Assembly: GCF_900182565.1 (NCBI RefSeq)
Contig: NZ_FXTI01000001.1
Coordinates: 573,620-637,619 of the forward strand
Reading direction: 5' to 3'
Length of the DNA: 64,000 nucleotides
From: Melghirimyces algeriensis
GTDB taxonomy: Bacteria > Bacillota > Bacilli > Thermoactinomycetales > DSM-45169
A program made the translations under genes and the position numbers. The notes below the pieces were generated by a model, which was not told where the DNA came from, searched no databases, and saw nothing but the letters and a program-made list of their open reading frames with translations. The number at the start of each line of letters is the position of its first letter. The stretch's first letter is position 1. Shown here piece after piece: positions 25,158 through 33,570 of this stretch.

Positions 25158-26438
25158 TTGTTACGGATGGAGAAACGAGATAAGCTGCGCGGGACTGTAA
25201 GTGTCCCTGGGGATAAGTCCATTTCCCACCGCGCTGTGATGTTTGGAGCAGTTGCCCAAGGGATGACCCAGGTGGATGGCTTTCTTCCCGGAGCGGATTG
25301 TTTAAGTACAATTCAATGTTTTCGTCAGTTAGGTGTAAATATTCAGCGTGTTGGTCCCACTTCACTTCACATTGAAGGTCGGGGTTGGGACGGTTTAACT
25401 GAGCCGGATACGGTTTTGGATGTAGGTAATTCCGGTACAACCATTCGTTTGATGATGGGATTATTGGCCGGACGTCCTTTTCACACGATCGTTACTGGGG
25501 ATGAATCCATTGGACGTCGGCCGATGGATCGTGTGGTACAACCTTTGCGTCTGATGGGGGCAACATTGGACGGTCGGTCGGATGCATCGTTTACTCCTCT
25601 ATCGATTCGCGGAGGTGGGTTGAAGGGCATCTCTTACCAAAGTCCTGTTGCCAGTGCCCAAGTGAAGTCTTGCCTTTTGTTGGCCGGGTTGCAGGCTGAG
25701 GGGAGAACCCAGGTGAAAGAGCCATCTCCTTCCAGAGATCATACAGAGCGGATGCTAAATGCCTTTGGTGTGAAGGTGGATCAAAGCCCTGATGGAGTGT
25801 CAGTGGAAGGTGGACAAGTTCTCCAGGCCCGTGATGTTCAGGTTCCCGGTGACATTTCGTCGGCTGCATTTCTCATGGTTGCAGCACTGATTACGCCGGA
25901 TAGCTGTGTAACCATTCAACATGTAGGGTTAAATCCCACCCGAACTGGAATCCTGGATATCCTGACGAAAATGGGGGGCGATATTCAAGTGGCACCCACT
26001 GGAGAGTGGTGTGGGGAGCCTGTGGGAGATATTACGGTTTCCTACAGTGCACTGAAAGGAGTGGAGGTATCTGGGGAGGTCATCCCTCGTTTAATCGATG
26101 AAATTCCGGTTCTTGCGGTTGCAGCCACTCAAGCGGAAGGGAGGACTGTCATCCGGGATGCCGCTGAGTTGAAGGTGAAAGAGACAGACCGGATTGCCAT
26201 GACAGCAGGAGAGCTTCGAAAATTGGGGGCACAAGTGGAGGAGACGGATGATGGTATGATCATTGAAGGAAAGACTGCACTGATCGGGGATCAATGTGAC
26301 AGTCATGGAGATCATCGGATTGGTATGGCCATGGCTGTGGCTGGACTGGTGGCAAAGGGAGGCGTTACCGTTGAACGTCCAGAAGCGATCGATGTTTCCT
26401 TCCCAGGTTTTGAAGCGGTATTCTCCCGTCTGTCTTAA
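25158..26438 (+). CDS. aroA: 3-Phosphoshikimate 1-carboxyvinyltransferase (EPSP synthase)
   Basis: Condenses shikimate 3-phosphate with PEP (aroE in B. subtilis naming). I choose the TTG at 25158, 8 bases after GAGGAG, giving 426 residues; an ATG at 25167 and a GTG at 25128 are alternatives. Motifs: PGDKSISHRA, GNSGTTIRLMMG, the SAQVKSCLLLAGLQAEG segment, RDHTERML, LIDEIPVLAVAATQAEG and SHGDHRI. It ends the hisC-tyrA-aroA operon. Confidence 0.96.
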   Translation: MLRMEKRDKLRGTVSVPGDKSISHRAVMFGAVAQGMTQVDGFLPGADCLSTIQCFRQLGVNIQRVGPTSLHIEGRGWDGLTEPDTVLDVGNSGTTIRLMMGLLAGRPFHTIVTGDESIGRRPMDRVVQPLRLMGATLDGRSDASFTPLSIRGGGLKGISYQSPVASAQVKSCLLLAGLQAEGRTQVKEPSPSRDHTERMLNAFGVKVDQSPDGVSVEGGQVLQARDVQVPGDISSAAFLMVAALITPDSCVTIQHVGLNPTRTGILDILTKMGGDIQVAPTGEWCGEPVGDITVSYSALKGVEVSGEVIPRLIDEIPVLAVAATQAEGRTVIRDAAELKVKETDRIAMTAGELRKLGAQVEETDDGMIIEGKTALIGDQCDSHGDHRIGMAMAVAGLVAKGGVTVERPEAIDVSFPGFEAVFSRLS

Positions 26439-26471
26439 AAGACAGTTCAATCAGAAAATTTAAAATAATAG

Positions 26472-26500
26472 TTGACTCAGTGTTTAAGCTTGCTTATAAT
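26472..26500 (+). promoter_or_regulatory. Strong sigma-A-like promoter after aroA
   Basis: TTGACT at 26472-26477, 17 bases, TATAAT at 26495-26500. The expected start near 26507 is only about 45 bases before a terminator hairpin. Confidence 0.75.
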
Positions 26501-26536
26501 AAATTCATAGTATGGTTTCTCTCCACTCCTATCCAT

Positions 26537-26580
26537 AACAACATATGTTGTAACCACTCCGACCGGGTGGTTCTTTTTTT
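26537..26580 (+). terminator. Leader palindrome and terminator after aroA
   Basis: A 14-base perfect palindrome (ACAACATATGTTGT, 26538-26551) is followed directly by AACCAC...GTGGTT hairpin (26552-26572) and CTTTTTTT. With the promoter just upstream this would give a transcript of roughly 75 bases, either a small RNA or an attenuated leader of the next gene. Confidence 0.65.
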
Positions 26581-26616
26581 GTCCAAACCCTCATAAGCGT
26601 AAGAGTAGGGGGGAGG

Positions 26617-27132
26617 ATGATGAGCGGAAAATCCGGTGCTCTGGCTTTGGAAATGGTTTTTGTTCCAGTGATTATCATGATGTTGAAAGAGTGGGTTTAC
26701 CCTTTTTTTATATGGAAGTGGTTTCCTGTTGCAGATACCGCATCCACCGTGTTGGAGTGGGTATTAATTGTGGTGACGGTGATCGGTTGTTTTGCTTATA
26801 TTGGCTTTGGTTCGTCTGCGAGACATATCTATAAGCTCTCACTTCCTTCTTCTATAGGGATCTATTTGGTCATCCATCTCCCCTTGGTCTTACCCGTGAT
26901 CTTGATGGAAGCCGGATGGTCCGTCCCTTCGTTATGGAAGGATCTGTCCCTCTTATGGTGGGGATTGATTGGTGACGGAATTCGTCTGTTTACCCCTGAC
27001 CGATGGGTCTTTCATCCCCTGACTCTATGTTTTTTGACCGCTTTGTTGTTCCTGTGTGGAAGAAATGTTTATGTAGAGGAAGAGGAATCAATCAAGAGCT
27101 TGCAACAATCCAAAGTGGTTTCAAATAGATGA
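26617..27132 (+). CDS. Multi-pass membrane protein of unknown function
   Basis: A 171-residue hydrophobic protein with four or five predicted membrane segments (about 10-30, 45-65, 77-96, 105-120 and 130-148) and a short charged C-terminal tail (YVEEEESIKSLQQSK). GGGGGGAGG lies immediately upstream, so translation could begin at 26617 or 26620. No family is recognised. It stands behind its own promoter and leader terminator and is followed by another terminator, so it is a single-gene unit. Confidence 0.6.
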   Translation: MMSGKSGALALEMVFVPVIIMMLKEWVYPFFIWKWFPVADTASTVLEWVLIVVTVIGCFAYIGFGSSARHIYKLSLPSSIGIYLVIHLPLVLPVILMEAGWSVPSLWKDLSLLWWGLIGDGIRLFTPDRWVFHPLTLCFLTALLFLCGRNVYVEEEESIKSLQQSKVVSNR

Positions 27133-27149
27133 AAAGTAGGTTGAATAGA

Positions 27150-27176
27150 GAGCATCCCATCGGGGGTGCTTTTTTG
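27150..27176 (+). terminator. Terminator after the membrane protein gene
   Basis: AGCATCCC and GGGGTGCT form an 8-bp stem (one G-U pair) around ATCG, followed by TTTTT. Confidence 0.85.
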
Positions 27177-27229
27177 ATTAAAGGGAAGTGAAAATATAAA
27201 CAAGTTTGTCATGCAAACCAAATCTGCGT

Positions 27230-27260
27230 TGCATGCAAAGCTGATAGAACAGCCATGATA
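27230..27260 (+). promoter_or_regulatory. Possible forespore-type promoter before the 375-residue gene
   Basis: TGCATG at 27230-27235, an 18-base spacer and CATGATA at 27254-27260 loosely fit a sigma-G pattern. The same stretch includes a CATGCAA/TTGCATG inverted repeat (27210-27216 and 27229-27235). Weak evidence. Confidence 0.25.
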
Positions 27261-27302
27261 AGAAGAGAATATATTTGAAGAAGTGAGAAGGGGCTGTTTT
27301 GC

Positions 27303-28430
27303 ATGCGTTTTGCAGATTTACTTACTTATGCGGATATCGATCATCTGAAACGGATGGCCCTGCATTATGGCTGCGGAGAAGATGAACATTCCAAAAATGA
27401 GTTGATTACTTCACTCTTGTATTATTTGGGTGGATCAGCTAGGTTAAAAGAGGAATTGGATGCGCTCACTTCTGCTGAGTTTCGGTTTCTTCAACAGATC
27501 TGTCTGGATTCACGCAGAGTTTTCAGCAAAGAGGAGTTACTGGGGAAGGGTCGTGCTTGTTTGGGTGAAGGGGAAGAGTCTCCCAGAGATCTTGTCATTA
27601 CTGGGCTGAGGAAGGGATGGCTGTTTCCGGTTGTCGCCGGCAAAAACAAAGCCTTGCTGGAGGTTCCTGAAGATTTGCGCCATCGCTTTCTTCAACTATT
27701 TGCAAAAATGTATTCTGATCAGGAGAAGGAGGTTACTCCTACAGCTTATCGAAGTGAAGAAGGATTGATGGAAGAAGATCTTCACCGCTTTCTTCAGTTT
27801 CTTTCCCGTCAAGATGTGCGATTGACCGCTGATGGTGCAATATACCGTCACCAACAGCGTCAATTGATGAAAAGCCTTCATATTGCCGAAGAGGCTGTTT
27901 CCCGAAAGGGATGGCGATTTGGATTTGGGAGACGTTATCACCAATACCCGGATCGGTTTTCTCTACTGTATGATTATGCTTACTATCGCGGATATATTGT
28001 GGAAGATGAGTGGGAAGGGATTGTACATTTAAGTGAATCGGGTGTAGAGAAAATCCGCAATTACAGACTGGAAGAGGGAAAAGAAATTTACCGCTTTTGG
28101 CTTCGATTATATCGACATCCCATTCCGCAATTAGCTGTGATTGTCAAGTGGATTGATCTTTTGAGTCACAGGAGATGGATTGCGACTCATACAGTTAAAA
28201 AAGTGGTAGAAAACTGGCTGAATTCCTTCTATTACGCCGGAGAAGATGAATTGTTCCAGCAATTGATTCGAATGATGATGCACTTGGGGATGTTGCAGAT
28301 TGGGGAAACAGAATCCAAAAGAAAACTTATAAAAATGACTTCCAGAGGACATGCATGGGTAAACGGGATTTCCGGTTTTACAGAAAGAACCTTGGACAGG
28401 GAATATTTGGAGGTCTCGGTTCAAAAATAA
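27303..28430 (+). CDS. Unrecognised 375-residue protein, probably helical/winged-helix
   Basis: A soluble, charged protein with no membrane segment. The N-terminal 50 residues (DIDHLKRMALHYG, SKNELITSLLYYL) resemble the short helical repeats found at the start of some helicase-like proteins, and later parts (EEDLHRFLQFLSRQDVRLTADGAIYRHQQRQLMKSL cut into helices) suggest winged-helix units, so nucleic-acid binding is possible. I cannot name a family. In B. subtilis this place holds the TPR gene ypiA. The ATG lies within a TTGCATGC sequence; the ribosome site is GAAGGGG. Confidence 0.6.
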   Translation: MRFADLLTYADIDHLKRMALHYGCGEDEHSKNELITSLLYYLGGSARLKEELDALTSAEFRFLQQICLDSRRVFSKEELLGKGRACLGEGEESPRDLVITGLRKGWLFPVVAGKNKALLEVPEDLRHRFLQLFAKMYSDQEKEVTPTAYRSEEGLMEEDLHRFLQFLSRQDVRLTADGAIYRHQQRQLMKSLHIAEEAVSRKGWRFGFGRRYHQYPDRFSLLYDYAYYRGYIVEDEWEGIVHLSESGVEKIRNYRLEEGKEIYRFWLRLYRHPIPQLAVIVKWIDLLSHRRWIATHTVKKVVENWLNSFYYAGEDELFQQLIRMMMHLGMLQIGETESKRKLIKMTSRGHAWVNGISGFTERTLDREYLEVSVQK

Positions 28431-28566
28431 AATCAGGGATGAAGAAGGGAAAGTACCGGATTATGTGGAATAAAAATAAAAGAGACATTCATAGTTATGA
28501 ATTACGAACTGAATAACCCAGCAAATATCTAAATTTTCTTTGACTGTCCTGGGTGGGGGGATCAAC

Positions 28567-29118
28567 ATGAGCGGGAATGTTACGGTCTTGGAAAAAAAGG
28601 AGTTTATCCGGTGGTTTTTAAATCATCATGAGTTGCAGAAGCGGGAAGCAGCTTGGCTCCTTAACTATTTATGTTCCGATGATCAGTTGCTCAAACGAAC
28701 CCATTTTGTGGATAGTTTGCGACATCTTCCGAAGACAGTTTTGGTTTCCACCCGTTGTGTCCGGATGACGCCCTTTCGGTTTACGAAAAACAAACGAGTA
28801 AGTGCCGATGTGGAAACGGCCTTTTACGACCTTCGGTCCAGTACAAAAGAGGACCTTTACATCAGTCTATGTTTTAAGGACAAGTCTACTTGCCCAGAGT
28901 ATGCCGCCGTATTGGAGGTTAATCCTATGGAAAAACAAGATCTTGTTCAGGAGACCCTGTTTGGCTTGATGGCGGAAATGATCCTCGATCACGCGGTTCG
29001 CGACTTCCGGGAAAAGGATTTGTACAGACGGATTGATCAAGCTCTGGAAGTAGGAGACGAAAAGGAATTCTTACAATTAACCGAACAATGGTTGCAGCTA
29101 GTGGAAAATAGGGAGTAG
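28567..29118 (+). CDS. ypiB: YpiB family protein (UPF0302)
   Basis: A 183-residue protein with ATG at 28567 behind GGGTGGGGGG. The opening EKKEFIRWFLNHHELQKREAAWLLNYL is cut from the well conserved YpiB N-terminus, and PEYAAVLEVNP in the middle is a family signature. Position between aroA and qcrABC matches B. subtilis. In that organism ypiB is only known as a conserved gene of this region; no activity is established. Confidence 0.88.
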   Translation: MSGNVTVLEKKEFIRWFLNHHELQKREAAWLLNYLCSDDQLLKRTHFVDSLRHLPKTVLVSTRCVRMTPFRFTKNKRVSADVETAFYDLRSSTKEDLYISLCFKDKSTCPEYAAVLEVNPMEKQDLVQETLFGLMAEMILDHAVRDFREKDLYRRIDQALEVGDEKEFLQLTEQWLQLVENRE

Positions 29119-29128
29119 TTTCTTATAT

Positions 29129-29158
29129 AATGTCCGGCAGATGCCGGGCTTTTACTTT
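29129..29158 (+). terminator. Weak terminator between ypiB and ypiF
   Basis: CCGGC and GCCGG pair around AGAT, followed by GCTTTTACTTTT. It is short and may be leaky, since ypiF begins 20 bases on. Confidence 0.5.
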
Positions 29159-29178
29159 TATACAGGAGGAGCAGAACC

Positions 29179-29625
29179 ATGAGGCTTTCCCATCTTGAAG
29201 GTACAGAGTGGAGCCATTTGGCCCCATATGTGGATACCCTCCTGATCCCTATTTACCAGATCCGGATTCCCGGCAAACAGCCGGATTTGGGGGAAGCCAG
29301 AAGGGTCCGGGAATTGGCAGACCGTGTGGAACGGGAGTTGGCAGGCAGACTGCTCCTGTTACCCGCAATTCCATACGGTCAACCAACTGACAAACGTTTG
29401 CGCTGTTATGTGGAAAGTGTAGTGGAAGAGTTGGGTCGTACCGGGTTTCATCATCTGTTTTTGCTTGTACCGGAATCCCATTCAATATCACTGGAGCCGA
29501 GTGAACAGGATCAGTGGAAGCTGTTAACGGTTCCATCTGAAGGAGGAGGGATCGATTCTGAGGATCTGGCTGAAGAGCTGTGCCAAGAGATTATCATTCG
29601 TTGGGAACAAAACTCTCAGGAATGA
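29179..29625 (+). CDS. ypiF: DUF2487 family protein (YpiF-like)
   Basis: A 148-residue soluble protein with ATG behind CAGGAGGAG. The N-terminal DTLLIPIY segment and the overall length agree with YpiF, the gene just before qcrA in B. subtilis. The sequence is alternating alpha/beta with no catalytic motif that I recognise. Called on position, size and the IPI segment. Confidence 0.72.
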   Translation: MRLSHLEGTEWSHLAPYVDTLLIPIYQIRIPGKQPDLGEARRVRELADRVERELAGRLLLLPAIPYGQPTDKRLRCYVESVVEELGRTGFHHLFLLVPESHSISLEPSEQDQWKLLTVPSEGGGIDSEDLAEELCQEIIIRWEQNSQE

Positions 29626-29688
29626 TGAACAGGTTTTCGGGAAAAGGTATAACCGATCCTTTATTTCAAAGTCCGAGTTTTAGACTTC

Positions 29689-29718
29689 TTGACATAGCTT
29701 CAGCCAGTTGGCTATCAT
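29689..29718 (+). promoter_or_regulatory. Putative qcrABC promoter
   Basis: TTGACA at 29689-29694, an 18-base spacer and TATCAT at 29713-29718. It is 74 bases before qcrA. Confidence 0.7.
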
Positions 29719-29791
29719 GAATATGTCCTAGTAACCTCAAGGTTCCGGTCCGGTTGGACGTTATGCCGCATAGAGGGAGGTCGGAAATGTC

Positions 29792-30313
29792 GTGAGCGAA
29801 AAAGAAAATCAGCGAAAGCCGGGAATGTCGCGTCGTAAGTTTTTAACTTATACAATCGCAAGTACCGGTGGATTTCTTGCATCCGGTGTGTTATTCCCGA
29901 TGATTCGTTTCGCTGTCGATCCGCTGTTGCAAAAGGGAGCGGATACCAAATTTGTTGATGTCGGACCGGTGGAGGAATTCGGAAAAGAGCCTAAATCGGT
30001 AGAATTCCGCATCAAACGGAAAGATGGTTGGTATAAACCGGAAGAAGGAGAAAAGGCGACCGCTTGGGTTCAAAGAGAGGGAAACGAAATCTTGGCGCTT
30101 TCTCCAATTTGTAAGCACTTGGGATGCACCGTCAAATGGGAGGGTGGCGGACATCAGGAACAGTTTTATTGTCCTTGCCACGGCGGTTTGTACACCAAAG
30201 ATGGGATCAACGTCCCAGGAACTCCCCCGAACGCACCGCTTGACATGTATGATTACAAAGTGGAAAACGGCAGGCTTCTGCTCGGGGCGATTAAACAGCG
30301 GGGAGGTGCCTGA
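29792..30313 (+). CDS. qcrA: Menaquinol-cytochrome c reductase iron-sulfur (Rieske) subunit
   Basis: Rieske subunit of the bc complex, which oxidises menaquinol in the cytoplasmic membrane. The GTG at 29792 gives 173 residues. A twin-arginine signal (SRRKFL) leads into an N-terminal membrane anchor. The 2Fe-2S ligands are in CKHLGC and CPCHGG. First gene of qcrABC; qcrB starts 2 bases after it. Confidence 0.96.
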   Translation: MSEKENQRKPGMSRRKFLTYTIASTGGFLASGVLFPMIRFAVDPLLQKGADTKFVDVGPVEEFGKEPKSVEFRIKRKDGWYKPEEGEKATAWVQREGNEILALSPICKHLGCTVKWEGGGHQEQFYCPCHGGLYTKDGINVPGTPPNAPLDMYDYKVENGRLLLGAIKQRGGA

Positions 30314-30315
30314 TT

Positions 30316-30987
30316 ATGTTGAAAGCAGCTTATGAGTGGTTGGATAAACGTATAGACATTACCCCAATGTGGCGTGATATTGCTGACCATGAGGTACCGG
30401 AACACGTAAATCCTGCACATCACTTTTCGGCTTTTATCTACTGTTTTGGTGGGTTGACCTTTTTTATTGTCGTCATTCAAATCCTTTCAGGGATGTTTTT
30501 GACGATGTATTATGTTCCGGATATTGAAAACGCATGGAAGAGTGTGGATTACTTACAGAATGAAATTGCTTTTGGTCACATTGTTCGCGGAATGCACCAT
30601 TGGGGTGCCAGCGTTTCCATTGTGATGTTATTTTTGCATACGATGCGAGTCTTCTTCACGGGTTCGTACAAAAATCCCCGCGAGTTCAACTGGGTAGTCG
30701 GAATGCTTCTTTTCTTTACCATGCTTGGATTGGGTTTTACAGGCTATCTGTTACCCTGGGATAACAAAGCATATTTTGCCACTCAGGTGGGGATTCAGAT
30801 CGCGGCCAGCGTTCCGGTTGTCGGTGACGCCATCGCCACGTTTCTTCAAGGGGGAGAGATTGTCGGGGCCCAGACGCTGGCGCGGTTCTTCGCTTTGCAT
30901 GTCTTTTTCCTTCCCGCCGCCTTGTTGGGTCTGATGGGCGCCCATTTCTTCCTGATTCGGAAGCAAGGAATTTCAGGGCCACTATAA
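30316..30987 (+). CDS. qcrB: Menaquinol-cytochrome c reductase cytochrome b subunit
   Basis: The b6-type subunit, 223 residues with four membrane helices. Haem-ligating histidines are in HIVRGMHHWGA and in the later ALHVFFLPAALLG and LMGAHFF helices. GFTGYLLPWD belongs to the quinol site. Length fits the short Bacillus-type cytochrome b. Confidence 0.96.
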   Translation: MLKAAYEWLDKRIDITPMWRDIADHEVPEHVNPAHHFSAFIYCFGGLTFFIVVIQILSGMFLTMYYVPDIENAWKSVDYLQNEIAFGHIVRGMHHWGASVSIVMLFLHTMRVFFTGSYKNPREFNWVVGMLLFFTMLGLGFTGYLLPWDNKAYFATQVGIQIAASVPVVGDAIATFLQGGEIVGAQTLARFFALHVFFLPAALLGLMGAHFFLIRKQGISGPL

Positions 30988-31012
30988 GCCGAAGGTTAGG
31001 GGGGAAAGAAAT

Positions 31013-31816
31013 TTGGCACATCATGATAAGGATAAAGAGGTTCACTTTGTCGGAGATTCACGGGTCCGTGTTCGAAAAGAGAAGTTGCTTCCAAAGGACT
31101 ACTCCGAATTTCCTGGTAAAACAGAGGCATTTTTTCCGAACTTCCTTCTAAAGGAATGGATGGTGGCTGTGGTCGTTTTGGTTGGGTTCATGGCATTGGT
31201 TATGGCTCATGAACCACCTCTTGGCGAACAGGCTGATCCGACCAACACCAGCTTCCTTCCGGTACCGGACTGGTACTTTTTGTTCCTGTATGAGCTCTTG
31301 AAGTTTAAATGGGCATCGGGTCCCTTTGTTGTGTTGGGGACGGTTGTGGTTCCCGGTCTTCTGTTTGGTGGTCTGTTTTTGGCACCGTGGTTAGACCGTG
31401 GTAAAGATCGACGTCCTTTTAAGCGTCCAGCAGCTACTGGGATTGCAATTTTGTCCTTGGTGGCGATTGTGGCTTTGACCTGGGTGGCCTGGGATGAACA
31501 CGAAAAGCAACTCGCTTCCCAGCCGAAGGGATCAAGTGAGGATGCAAAAATTGTAAATCCCCAGGACCCTGCTTATGAAATTTATAAGAACAACGCTTGT
31601 GTCAACTGCCATGGTCAAAAATTGGAGGGGCTTCAAGGTCCGGCATTGACGGGGATCGGAGATGCCTACACACCGGAAGATATTATCAAGATCATGGATG
31701 AAGGAAAAGGGCAAATGCCTGCCGGTATGTTCCAGGGAAATGCGGAGGAAAAACAACAACTGGCTGAATGGCTAGCCGAACAGGACCCTCCGAAAGAAGA
31801 GGAATCTGAAGAGTAA
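31013..31816 (+). CDS. qcrC: Menaquinol-cytochrome c reductase cytochrome b/c subunit
   Basis: A 267-residue fusion of a subunit-IV-like part (three helices, including PVPDWYFLFLYELLKF) with a C-terminal cytochrome c domain. The haem-binding motif CVNCH lies near residue 197, and the methionine ligand is in GQMPAGMF. TTG start at 31013 behind GGGGGGAAAG. This fusion is typical of Bacillales. Confidence 0.96.
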   Translation: MAHHDKDKEVHFVGDSRVRVRKEKLLPKDYSEFPGKTEAFFPNFLLKEWMVAVVVLVGFMALVMAHEPPLGEQADPTNTSFLPVPDWYFLFLYELLKFKWASGPFVVLGTVVVPGLLFGGLFLAPWLDRGKDRRPFKRPAATGIAILSLVAIVALTWVAWDEHEKQLASQPKGSSEDAKIVNPQDPAYEIYKNNACVNCHGQKLEGLQGPALTGIGDAYTPEDIIKIMDEGKGQMPAGMFQGNAEEKQQLAEWLAEQDPPKEEESEE

Positions 31817-31828
31817 ACGGGTAATCCC

Positions 31829-31868
31829 GTTGAACCCGTCCCCGGTTACGGGGTTCGGGTTCTTTTTT
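31829..31868 (+). terminator. Terminator after qcrC
   Basis: GAACCCG(T)CCCC and GGGG(TT)CGGGTTC form a stem of about 11 pairs around GGTTA, followed by TTTTTT. Confidence 0.85.
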
Positions 31869-31895
31869 ATCCGTTTGGTATGGGAGGATGAAGGT

Positions 31896-32546
31896 GTGAA
31901 GCATCCATGGTGGTGGAACAGGCTAATGCTGGAACTGGACAAGCGATGGTTTCTGCAGATCCTGGTAATCGTTAATTTTGTGGGGACTCTCTATGGATAC
32001 TATTGGTACAAGAATCAGCTGGCTGTGACGGAGGGATGGCTGAAGCTGTTTGTTCCCGACAGCCCAACGGCGAGTGCGGCATTTACATTGGTTCTGGTGC
32101 TATACATTGTTCGAAAACGCAGCCCATTTTGGGAGGCGTTTGCAGGAGTGACTCTCTTTAAATACGGAATCTGGGCAGTAACGATGATTCTTGCAGCCGC
32201 AGCACGTTCTCCTGAACCGTTCTTGGAGTCTCTTCAATGGACAGACTGGATGCTGATGATCTCTCATTTGGGAATGGCGCTGGAAGGCGTTCTATATAGC
32301 CGCTTCTTTACGTTTGGTATCAAAGAATTGATCCTGGTAGGAGGATGGACATTGTTAAATGACATCCTGGATTACGGACTAAACATCCATCCTTGGCTCT
32401 CTTTGTCCCTGCGAGGAACAGAAGAGGTTGTTGCTGCATTTACGCTAGGACTCAGCCTATTCAGCATTCTTCTCTTTGCTCTGCTGGTTTTTCCCGCGAA
32501 ACAAGAAAGAAAATGGAACTTCCCCCTTTGGGTGAGAAATCGGTAG
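31896..32546 (+). CDS. ypjA: DUF1405 membrane protein YpjA
   Basis: A 216-residue protein with about six membrane segments. The GTG at 31896 follows GGGAGGATGAAG. The opening WFLQILVIVNFVGTLYGYYWYK and the VPDSPTASAAF segment are typical of DUF1405. It follows qcrABC, as in B. subtilis. No activity is known. Confidence 0.85.
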   Translation: MKHPWWWNRLMLELDKRWFLQILVIVNFVGTLYGYYWYKNQLAVTEGWLKLFVPDSPTASAAFTLVLVLYIVRKRSPFWEAFAGVTLFKYGIWAVTMILAAAARSPEPFLESLQWTDWMLMISHLGMALEGVLYSRFFTFGIKELILVGGWTLLNDILDYGLNIHPWLSLSLRGTEEVVAAFTLGLSLFSILLFALLVFPAKQERKWNFPLWVRNR

Positions 32547-32654
32547 GATGTTTTATATTTAAACCAGTTTGCAATACAGACAAAAAATACTTTCGAAAAC
32601 GGTCCTGTAAAGGTCCCATCACGCTACTGTCTTGTTTTCATCTTCTCCTCATGT

Positions 32655-32697
32655 CCGGACAATCCATGCATAAGATGACATAAAGAGTCTTGTCCGG
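32655..32697 (+). promoter_or_regulatory. Possible sigma-E promoter and inverted repeat before ypjB
   Basis: CATAAGAT at 32669-32676 fits a sigma-E -10 element, with TCATGTC about 14-15 bases upstream as a weak -35. It is framed by the 8-bp inverted repeat CCGGACAA/TTGTCCGG. ypjB is a sporulation-linked gene in B. subtilis, so mother-cell expression would fit. Confidence 0.35.
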
Positions 32698-32709
32698 GGA
32701 GGGGATTTT

Positions 32710-33570
32710 GTGTTTTCCAGGCTGGCTATGGGTATTGCTTTTCATGGTCTTATTTTTATGATGCTGTTTCCCCAGATTGTTGTTGCAGAGAAAACGAATC
32801 AGAGTGAGAACTGGGCTCGTCAGGCAGAAGAGGTGGACCGCTTGGTAAAAAAGAAGGAATGGGAGCAGGCACGGAGAGCGTTGGCTCAGTTAGCCAACGG
32901 CTTTTCCAGTGGCAACTTTACCAAGTCTCATCTCTCTGTGGAAGGAATGAAAGCTCTTTCCGAGACCCTGGTGGATTTGGATCAGGAATTGGTGAGAGTA
33001 AAGCCGCGCCCTAAACGATTGTCCTATGCATCCGAACGGATGTTGTTGGCTTTTGATGCGTTGGCACATGATCATCAACCTTTATGGCATCAATATGAAT
33101 CATTATTGAAAAGTGATGTGTTGGCTTTGAAAAAATATATAAAACAAGACCGCCCAGAAGCGGTCCGTTCCAAAGGCCGAACATTGATTCAACATTTTGA
33201 AAGAATTGAGCCCGCTCTTTATGTCTCAATGGATTCGGAGACAGCAGGAGCTGTAAGAAATCTTCTCTATTCACTGGAGGGCGAGATCCGCAAGGGTTCT
33301 CTGGAGATGAACCAGCTTTCTGAAGGAGTGGAATTATGGGAACGGATGCTGGAACCCCTGTTTCGACAGAAGGAGGAGGAATTGCTGGCATTGGCACACA
33401 GAAACCGACCGACCTGGCCTGAAGCAGCTTTGGTTCTCGGTGGAGTTATTGTGGCTGTTCTCACCTATGTGGGGTGGAAAAAATACAAGTATCAGCAGAT
33501 TCGTGTCTATGACAGAAGCTATTCCCGATCAAATGTAAATCCTTCCCCCAAAACATCGCGTACATCGTGA
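32710..33570 (+). CDS. ypjB: Sporulation protein YpjB
   Basis: A 286-residue protein with a GTG start behind GGGGAGGGG. An N-terminal signal peptide or anchor (to about residue 26, ending VVVA) leads into a long helical domain (about 30-225), then a C-terminal membrane helix (AALVLGGVIVAVLTYVGW) and a basic tail. This two-anchor helical layout matches YpjB. Its last 52 bases overlap the end of the minus-strand ypjC. Confidence 0.8.
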   Translation: MFSRLAMGIAFHGLIFMMLFPQIVVAEKTNQSENWARQAEEVDRLVKKKEWEQARRALAQLANGFSSGNFTKSHLSVEGMKALSETLVDLDQELVRVKPRPKRLSYASERMLLAFDALAHDHQPLWHQYESLLKSDVLALKKYIKQDRPEAVRSKGRTLIQHFERIEPALYVSMDSETAGAVRNLLYSLEGEIRKGSLEMNQLSEGVELWERMLEPLFRQKEEELLALAHRNRPTWPEAALVLGGVIVAVLTYVGWKKYKYQQIRVYDRSYSRSNVNPSPKTSRTS

